DNA of 64,000 bases from Arthrinium phaeospermum (Eukaryota; Ascomycota; Sordariomycetes; Amphisphaeriales; Apiosporaceae): assembly GCA_006503535.1 (NCBI GenBank), contig QYRS01000009.1:1116001-1180000 (forward strand), given 5' to 3'. Positions 57,276 through 64,000 of the stretch are shown in pieces (the stretch's first letter is position 1; each line of letters opens with the position of its first letter). A program made the translations under genes and the position numbers. The notes beneath the pieces are model-generated. The model did not search any database. It saw only the letters and a program-made list of their open reading frames with translations, and was not told the origin of the DNA.

Positions 57276-58618
57276 TCAGTCCATGGAATAACAGCATGTT
57301 GCCACACATGCACACTTTGGGGGAAAACGAAGACTGTATCGTGTTAATGAGAAGCAACCAAATAGCTCGCCGAAATTGGCCTGATGAAATCTAACCGTTA
57401 CGAACACAAGCTCGGTACCTGACTCCTACAAGCCCGTCTTACTCGGAGTGCTTCGGGATTATCAAGATGGCCAGTTCCTGCTGCGAGCCAGGAAACAATC
57501 TCCGGGAACGACCTTGTCCTTTGTTTTGGAAAGTCGTCGAGTGGTATGGGGACAAGGGCATTAATCATCGACCAACAAAGAGATCTGTATTTACCATGCA
57601 GTAATCCAGCCTTTGCTCTGTGGGCCAGGTTGGTCGAGATACAGGAGAAATGACAAGAAAAGAAAATAAACGCAAAAAACAGTAGATATGGAATGCGGAC
57701 AGACTACTTTCTACCAAGGTCCCTCTGATGTCTGACGGGTTCAGTGACATCCTCGACGCTCCCCCTGCGCCCTGTCTCCTTTATCGTGCGCCCGACAACC
57801 CAGGCCAACCCGCCCGTCACGCCGCCAAACCGACCACCGCCAGTCTGTGGCTGTGTTACGGGATATTTTCTTCAACGCCAGGACTTGAGAAATTCTGATC
57901 CAGATACCTTTCCTGGTCCTCTATTTCATCCAGACGATTCAGACTTGTCCCTGCAAAGCCTCCCCCTTATCTTCTCCCGCATGGCAGATACGTACATTAT
58001 GTAATACCATGTAGATACTCACAGCAGCATGATACGTTTCACGGCAGGTGATGCACTGAATATGCCGGTCGCTTAAAGGGGTAAATTCAAAGAGTCGCAC
58101 GGGGCATCTCCCGCCTAATTGCAGATCTCAAAAGATCGACACTAGAGCAATCAACTCCTTCTTCCGCCAGCGCACGTCCTCTGCTGCGCCTATCAAACGG
58201 CAGTAGCATTTATTGAATCAATTCGCCGATTCGCCATGGGAGCCTCTCATCTTCGAGTCTATATATGAGCAGAGTCCCAACACTTTTGGGTGACGAATCA
58301 CTGCCGCGCAGGAAAGTCCAACCTCTACAAATATTAGCGTCTACTGGTGCTAAAATGACAACCACCGATGGTACGCTATGGGCTTGTCTTCCGCATCAGG
58401 CCTTGGCTTAGCTTGGCTTGGGAAGGTAATATGAGGCCCGGTATATCTCGGCAGATATGCCGTCCCAAGTAGGTGGAAGGGAGGACCTCAGTGAGGAAAC
58501 AGAGCACTTGAAAAGAACGAACAATTCCTTATTAAGAAGCATACCTTCTACAACCAGACACACACACCTCTCCAAGAAGGCCCAGACAACTCAAGCTCTG
58601 GACTAAGACGACCGCAAG
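57276..58618. other. Intergenic with tyrosinase promoter
   Basis: No gene is supported. A TATATAT element near 58259 may belong to the tyrosinase-family gene starting at 58619. The last ~120 bases before that start are A/C-rich leader-like sequence. Confidence 0.4.
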
Positions 58619-60406
58619 ATGATGAAGAACGTCTACAAGGCCCTGCCGTTGGTGCTGGCAGTATCGATCGGTGCTGCCGAAGCCGCTTTCACTCCCAAGA
58701 CGTACGCGCAATCCTCATCCTCTAGAAATGGAAGATTCCATGTCTAACAAAATCCGTCGCTGGCCAATAGTTCGCGCAATGGATACTACCCTCTCGATGT
58801 CGTCGACGAGCTGGAAGCGGCCACCATGCCCAAGGTCGAAGCCTGGATGGCGACCAAGAAGACGGCGAACAACTGCACACTGGAGAACGCCATCGTGAGA
58901 CAGGAGTGGTAAGGCTACTCTCCTAACGATATGGCAGCCAAGACCTGACTGTTTCGACAAACTACAGGAGCGACCTCACGGTCCCCCAACGTGAAGAGTA
59001 CATCAACGCCGTGCTCTGTCTCCAGAAGCTGCCACCGCGGGCGCCCAAAGACAGGTTCCCCGGCGCGCTCAGCCGCTTCGACGACTTTGTCGCGTTCCAT
59101 ATGACGGAGGCCATGATGCTGCACGATCCGGTAAGAACAGGCCCCACTAGCTAACACCTCCTCAGCAGTCCCGAGCAGTCGATCTGATCAACTGACCATG
59201 CTTGGGTTGCAGTACCACCTGTTCGCCAGCCACAAGTACTTCATCTGGGCATACGAGAAGGCCCTTCGCGACGAGTGCGGCTACACCGGGTACCAGCCTG
59301 TGAGTCTCGACACCCCCGTGCCCACTGCTGTTGCTGATAAACGGTGTTTCCTGTCGTGTAGTACATGAACTACGATCGCTACGCCCAAGACCCGGTCAAC
59401 TCCCCCATGTTCAATGGCAACGCCTCAAGCATGGGCGGCCAGGGCTTGCCGGCCGATTACCCCGGCGTCGCGCAGCCCTACCGAAAGCCCTACGACTGGA
59501 TCAAGCCGGGCGGCGGCGGCGGATGCGTGACCGAGGGGCCCTTCAAGGAGTAAGTTTTCTGTCCCCGGTGCCCTTTCCCCATCCTGTATTCGCCCACCAA
59601 TATCTTCACAGACCAAGAGACTAACTTTCGGCCTTTCTACTACCGCAGCATGGTCGTCAGCCTGGGACCCAAGGGCCACGTCCTGACCGACGTACCCAAG
59701 AACCCGCAGTCGGACGGCCTCGGGTCCAACCCGCGCTGCCTCCGTCGCGACGTCAACCGCAACTCGGTCCTGGGCGCCACGGCCAACTACACCTACTCGA
59801 CCATCATGGACAACGACAACGTCGACGCCTTCTACAACCGCTACCTCGGCATGCCGCCGCTGCTCAACGACACGCATCCTTGGGGTGTGAGTACTTAACA
59901 GCTTGGCTTCATACTTGACGAGTAAACAAGTAAACAAATGCTGACTTTACACGTCGATAGCTCCATAATGCTGGTCACTACATGTTCGGTGGCGATCCCG
60001 GTGGTGTAAGTCCAGCCCGCCCCCTATTTCTTCTCCCCCTATCACCCACCTTTCATACCCTTGCCTTCCGGACTGACGCCTGCATCTACCACAGGACTTC
60101 TTCGCCTCCCCCGGCGACCCAGCCTTCTATTTCCACCACGGCATGCTCGACCGCGTCTGGTGGATCTGGCAGATGCAGGACCCCGAAGCCCGCATCCACG
60201 CCATCCCCACGGGCGGCATGGCCATGCCGCCGCACGAGATGCGCGCCGAGTTCGCGGCCCGCCGTCACCCGCACGTGCGCCCGCGCGCCGAGGACCCCAA
60301 GGACGTCGTCATCGACCTCGGCTGGATCGCGCCCGAGATCCCGCTGCTCGAGGCGACGGACCAGCTCGGCGGGAACGGGGGGCAGTTCTGCTACATCTAC
60401 GTCTGA
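58619..60406 (+). CDS. Secreted tyrosinase-family copper protein
   Basis: Eight exons (58619-58701, 58771-58908, 58968-59130, 59213-59299, 59362-59549, 59649-59886, 59961-60005, 60095-60406) join in phase to 417 aa. A signal peptide (LPLVLAVSIGAAEA) is followed by the CuA site with its three histidines (FVAFHMTE, MMLHDPY, FASHKYFIW). Then comes the family block ECGYTGYQPY and the CuB site (LHNAGHYMFGG, FYFHHGMLDRVWWIWQ). All six copper ligands are kept, so a type-3 dicopper centre is plausible. Two usually conserved spots differ from the fungal norm I recall: LPWHR reads FASHK, and PYWNW reads PYMNY. It would oxidise phenols or catechols; the substrate is unknown. A second in-frame Met follows directly. 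It is convergent with the metalloprotease gene. Confidence 0.88.
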
Positions 60407-60675
60407 TCGAATGCATGCTTGGCAGCGGTGCGGTGGGCAATGTACGCAGAAATTAAGGGGGGGTGGTCTGAGTGAAGGGGTTGGGGGAGGATGTCTTTCT
60501 TTTTGACCGCTGGATCTAGTACTATATTAGGTGTAATGCTATGACGGAATCACATAGTAATTATAGCTTTAGCTGCAATCGAGACTCGTGGCTTAATGTG
60601 CCTGTCAAGGTTGTTCACATGCGTATCCAAATACATATATTGATAATGTGCTATATAGTATTATCGCTTTGTAAT

Positions 60676-61968
60676 CTAGTTATAGTCTACCTTAATCGTC
60701 CAGGTATCGGCCGACTCGTCGTGTTCCATCAAGGTAACAGTAATCCCCAACTCCTCGATAGTTTTCGAAGGCGACCGATACTTGACAAAGGACAAGGGCG
60801 CCTCGTTCAGGCTGTAGGCGCCGCACCAGTGCAGCTCGGACTCGAGCGTGTTGACGACCCGGACGGGGCCGTCGCCCTGCTGGACCTTGGTGTCGATGGT
60901 GTAGAGCAGCACGCCGACGCCGCAGGCGGAGGCGTCCACACCCCGTTTCGTGCGCGCCTCGGCGACCAGGGCGGTGGTGTTGCTGGTCGGGATCATGACG
61001 GCGCGGAGGCCGACGCCGTCGGCCGCGAGGGGCTGCAGCACGTGCGTGGTGGACGCGCCCTTCTCGGTCACGCAGTGCACTGCGCTATCGTTCAGCCAGC
61101 CCAGCCGCCACTTGTCGAACGCGAACATGTCGGGCGCCTGCTCGCCGATGGCGCCCATGATGCTGAAGCCGCCGACGTACTCGCCCTCGGTCAGGAGGGA
61201 CCCCCGCGGGTAGTAGTCGGGCAGGCCCAGCGTGTGGGCCGTCTCGTGCGCGAAGACCTTGGCGGGGCTCACGCCGCTGCCGTCCGCCCGGGTCTCCTCG
61301 CGGTAGAAGCCGGTGCCGAAGACGACGAAGCCCTTGGACACTTCCGTACCCTCCACGAAGTTGCCGTCGGTGCCGTTGCGCGGCCGCGTGCTCGCCGGGT
61401 TGCGGAAGCCGTACGAGATGTCGAAGTTGGGCGTGCCGGGCGGCGTCACGACGTAGAGCACGTCCATGTCCGGGAGGCGGGCTTTAAGTTGATCGGGCTC
61501 GGCGAGGCCGTGCGCCGCCATGTAGGCGTCGAGCGCGTCCTCGACGAAGACCATCTGGTTGTAGCTGGTGCCGTGGTTGGCCCAGTCGTACGCGGTCGAG
61601 GGCAGGGGCATGCGGTAGACGCGGTCGACGTCGGCGCTCACGTCGAGCGACAGGCGCCCGTACGACGAGGTCTGGTACCACGCGTTGGCCTGGGCCACGC
61701 TGTTGTCGTAGACGCCCTGCGGCGTGTAGTTGGCCGCGGCCTCGGCGTCCGGGAAGTCGACGAACATCATCCAGCCCCGCACCACGCTCGAGCCGGCCGG
61801 CACGACGCCTTTCGAGAGGTCGAAGCCGAATACGGCGTCTCCGGCGAGCTTGCAGGCCTCAACGGACGCGTCGGCGGCGAGGACCGAGGAGGGGATAATG
61901 GCGGCGGCCGCTGGCATGGCGTGCCAGAGGCCGATCGCCGCGACCACGGAGGTGAGTTGGGAAATCAT
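60676..61968 (-). CDS. Secreted M6-like metalloprotease
   Basis: A single exon on the minus strand encodes 430 aa from the ATG at 61968; the frame extends upstream to 62007 but only with a GTG. A signal peptide (MISQLTSVVAAIGLWHAMPAAA) is followed by a propeptide-like region, then the zinc motif HETAHTLGLPDYY near residue 240 (HExxHxxGxxD) and the downstream FSIMGAIGEQAPDMFAFDKW typical of M6-type proteases. Extracellular protein degradation is expected. A minus-strand TATATAAAT (62056-62064) lies about 90 bases before the start. Fungal M6-like proteases are commonly induced in host- or insect-associated species, but nothing here shows the lifestyle. Confidence 0.85.
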   Translation of the reverse strand: MISQLTSVVAAIGLWHAMPAAAAIIPSSVLAADASVEACKLAGDAVFGFDLSKGVVPAGSSVVRGWMMFVDFPDAEAAANYTPQGVYDNSVAQANAWYQTSSYGRLSLDVSADVDRVYRMPLPSTAYDWANHGTSYNQMVFVEDALDAYMAAHGLAEPDQLKARLPDMDVLYVVTPPGTPNFDISYGFRNPASTRPRNGTDGNFVEGTEVSKGFVVFGTGFYREETRADGSGVSPAKVFAHETAHTLGLPDYYPRGSLLTEGEYVGGFSIMGAIGEQAPDMFAFDKWRLGWLNDSAVHCVTEKGASTTHVLQPLAADGVGLRAVMIPTSNTTALVAEARTKRGVDASACGVGVLLYTIDTKVQQGDGPVRVVNTLESELHWCGAYSLNEAPLSFVKYRSPSKTIEELGITVTLMEHDESADTWTIKVDYN

Positions 61969-62406
61969 ATCTAAAAGAACCGATAGAAGCGTAAGAAGAT
62001 AATCCACAAATGCTCCTAATTGGCACTGCTCTCTTGATCAAAGCGGCGACATCTCATTTATATACAGGGGCGCTGGTTCAGGAGGAGATCATGTCTTTGG
62101 CATGGGCAGTTTTACTACCGGCGTGACCGGGTAATACGAGCTAAGTGGATTGAAAGCCAGGCACCAGGGGCTGACTGGTGCCGCCAAGCCTTTCTCTCGT
62201 ATCTTTGCAGAGATCTAGGGGCGCGCCGACCCGGTTATGTGGGTTTTGACGTCTCGTCGGGCCGCTAGTTGGCCTTTCCCCTTTTAACGAAGAAACAATA
62301 ATAGAACCACGAGGAATAACACCTTTTGATTTACCTATAATACTACTCTGTTGAAAAGCGTGGTGAACGTGCGCGAACCTCGACCAACTGATTTTAGGCA
62401 CGTGGT
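61969..62406. promoter_or_regulatory. Intergenic, metalloprotease promoter
   Basis: It holds the TATATAAAT element (minus strand, 62056-62064) of the metalloprotease and the 3' flank of the next gene. Nothing else is seen. Confidence 0.5.
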
Positions 62407-63249
62407 CTACGTCGTCGCACTGCCCGGCCCGCCCTTGCCCACGACGACGGCCTGCACGACGTTGCCGGCCGCGTTGGTGACGATGTTGACCATGGCCTGG
62501 AGCGGCGGGTACGAGTAGGTCCGCTGCGTCAGCCCGCCCTCGAGGAACGTCTGCGCGCCCGTGTAAGTCATGTTCTGCTTGTAGTTGCCCACGATGGCCG
62601 CCGGCCGCCCCTCCTCCTCCCCGCCGATCTCCTGGATGTTGCCCAGGTTGTCGATCATGACCTGGACCTCCGCGCCGCTGCCCTGGTCGGTGATGGACCC
62701 CAGCAGCCCGTCGACGGAGCCGACGACGCTGGTGACGAGCGCGGCCGTCGTGTCCAGCACGTTGACGAGCAGCGGGTTCAGGTCGAGGCTCTTGAGCGTC
62801 CGGCTCACGATGCCGACCAGGTTGCCCAGCCGCACGTCGAGCTCGAGCTCGGCGTCGACGTTGGCGATGGTGATGTTGACCTTTTTGACGCCGACCTGGA
62901 TGCCCGCGTTGATCTCGACCAGCCCCGCGACCTCGGCGGCCAGGTTGATCTCGGCGCGCAGGTCGTCGACGTCGAGCTCGATCCGGCCGACGTGCAGCTC
63001 GGGGACGCGCAGGAGCACGTCCGGGGGGTCGGCGGCGGCGGCGGCCCCGCGAGGCCCGGCGCTGGGACTGGGGCCGGGACCGGAACCAAGGCTGGGGCTG
63101 GGACCAAGGCTAGGGCTGGGGTTGGGCCCGGCGGTGGCACGAGCCGACAGGATCGGGTCGGGGGTAGGGATGACGGATCCAATCTGGGCCGCTACGAAGG
63201 AGGGCGCCAGGAAGCCCCAGGCAAGGGAGAGAAGGGAGCAGTTGTACAT
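62407..63249 (-). CDS. Predicted secreted protein, Pro/Ser-rich plus helical domain
   Basis: A single exon on the minus strand encodes 280 aa from the ATG at 63249, chosen because it places a signal peptide (SLLSLAWGFLAPSFVAA) at the N-terminus; an upstream in-frame Met at 63336 would bury it. A low-complexity Gly/Pro/Ser linker (about 35-75, repeats such as SPSLGPSPSLG) follows. Then comes a ~190-residue acidic domain of alternating hydrophobics (LHVGRIELDVDDLRAEI, VKKVNITIANVDAELELDV) without cysteines. I do not recognise the domain. Wall association or secretion is likely. Confidence 0.7.
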   Translation of the reverse strand: MYNCSLLSLAWGFLAPSFVAAQIGSVIPTPDPILSARATAGPNPSPSLGPSPSLGSGPGPSPSAGPRGAAAAADPPDVLLRVPELHVGRIELDVDDLRAEINLAAEVAGLVEINAGIQVGVKKVNITIANVDAELELDVRLGNLVGIVSRTLKSLDLNPLLVNVLDTTAALVTSVVGSVDGLLGSITDQGSGAEVQVMIDNLGNIQEIGGEEEGRPAAIVGNYKQNMTYTGAQTFLEGGLTQRTYSYPPLQAMVNIVTNAAGNVVQAVVVGKGGPGSATT

Positions 63250-64000
63250 GGTGAGCAGGAGGCTGCAGTTCTGAGATCCAAGATATTGACAGCGTATTGT
63301 AGCGGTTGGGAGCGAACATGCGAACGTCTTGGGCACACTGTATGGTTATATGCAGTCAGTAGGGCTTTTGAAATGATGGATTGACATGCGTGAACAAACT
63401 CTGACCCATACCATCTAACCCGAGCTATTGGATACCTAACTTTTCTTTTTGCAGATGCCGGGACGGAATGAGGAATTAGGCTTTGGGCGCATGCGAGCCG
63501 CTTAATTACTTGCTAGTTCCACATCAGCATGGTTGAACAGGACGCCCCGTGTCGTCGGCTCGGCAAGTATTGGTAAAAGAAACAGCATGGACATGCGCGG
63601 CCCCGAGACACCCTGCATGTTTTGCGCTGTGCCGCGTGGATCCTCGACGAACAATCACGATCCGTCGTTCCTGTACGGCCATCATGACGGCAACGGGCGG
63701 GGTCACTGCAAAGCGTCCCCCTACGGTGGGAGACACCAGCCCGCCGCGAACGGTCAAGATCGTCCGGTGGTTTCGCCGCACTGTCTCACGATTTGGGTTT
63801 CGGGACGCGGTACGGCTGCATGAGCCTACGAGTCCGGCCGCAGATTGCAGTTCTACATGCATTGCCATCGAACCATATGACGAAATTCTCCAGCAAAGTA
63901 ACGTGGTAAGAGTTTGGCCTAATGCAGAGCTACAAAGACTTGCCGTGGGAATCACGTTTTCGGGTGTGACAGTTCTTTCGAGGAACACATGCGCCATCTG
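63250..64000. other. Right-edge intergenic sequence
   Basis: Open frames on both strands (for example 63524-63997 minus) lack recognisable motifs, signal peptides or splice structure. No supported gene is seen, though a gene beginning beyond the window may have its promoter here. Confidence 0.35.

Noticed and set aside
60541..61974. 477-codon open frame on the plus strand
   Set aside because: It is the antisense shadow of the metalloprotease gene, which has a signal peptide, a zinc motif and a promoter.
63524..63997. 157-codon minus-strand frame at the right edge
   Set aside because: No signal peptide, domain or composition support, and overlapping frames on the opposite strand are equally plausible.
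1..64000. CRISPR arrays, bacterial operons, phage genes, complete transposons
   Set aside because: No spacer-repeat arrays, transposase, reverse transcriptase or integrase motifs were seen; gene structure is fungal throughout.

Overview
The window is nuclear DNA of a filamentous ascomycete (Pezizomycotina, possibly Sordariomycete-like). It has short GT-AG introns of about 47-100 nt, secondary-metabolism genes, fungal-type GH18, tyrosinase and SET proteins, and AT-rich blocks resembling decayed repeats. Every spliced model was built by hand from splice consensus, reading phase and protein continuity; none has transcript support. Genus and species cannot be told from what is seen.

Region 1 (1-29.2 kb) looks like part of a biosynthetic cluster whose left end lies outside the window. 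In order it holds the 3' part of a fatty acid synthase alpha gene that ends without the phosphopantetheinyl transferase domain of housekeeping copies; a THEM6-like thioesterase-fold gene broken by a frameshift; a DHA2-type efflux transporter with a very long disordered N-terminus; a divergently transcribed tetramodular NRPS (about 4,673 aa, half-C then A-T-C-A-T-C-A-T-C-A-T-E); and a cytochrome P450. FAS alpha + four-module NRPS + TOXA-like transporter + P450 recalls apicidin and HC-toxin loci. The domain order differs: the only epimerase is the last domain, and no release domain follows it. The product is unknown.

Region 2 (29.2-32.2 kb) is a scar. Two AT-rich blocks bracket a 5'-truncated, internally disrupted GH18 chitinase and one unrecognised two-exon gene.

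Region 3 (32.2-45.3 kb) carries a tiny Ser/Lys-rich protein gene, a SET-domain protein, the chromatin remodeller subunit Rsc1/2 (two bromodomains plus BAH), a NYN/PIN-like nuclease-fold protein with a 21-bp coding minisatellite, and a small charged coiled-coil protein.

Region 4 (46.3-53.1 kb) starts with a roughly 0.9 kb minisatellite. It is followed by five small same-strand genes that I read as a tandem paralog family (79-132 aa). They share an ELExxFxKL N-terminal motif, a central helix and a VLxxM-like C-terminus, and have partly conserved intron positions and similar TATA-plus-ATG-free-leader promoters. I do not recognise the family; it is the best candidate for something undescribed.

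Region 5 (53.2-64 kb) has an amidase and a Dal5-type transporter facing away from a shared 0.56 kb promoter, then three predicted secreted proteins: a tyrosinase-family copper protein, an M6-like metalloprotease and a Pro/Ser-rich protein of unknown function.
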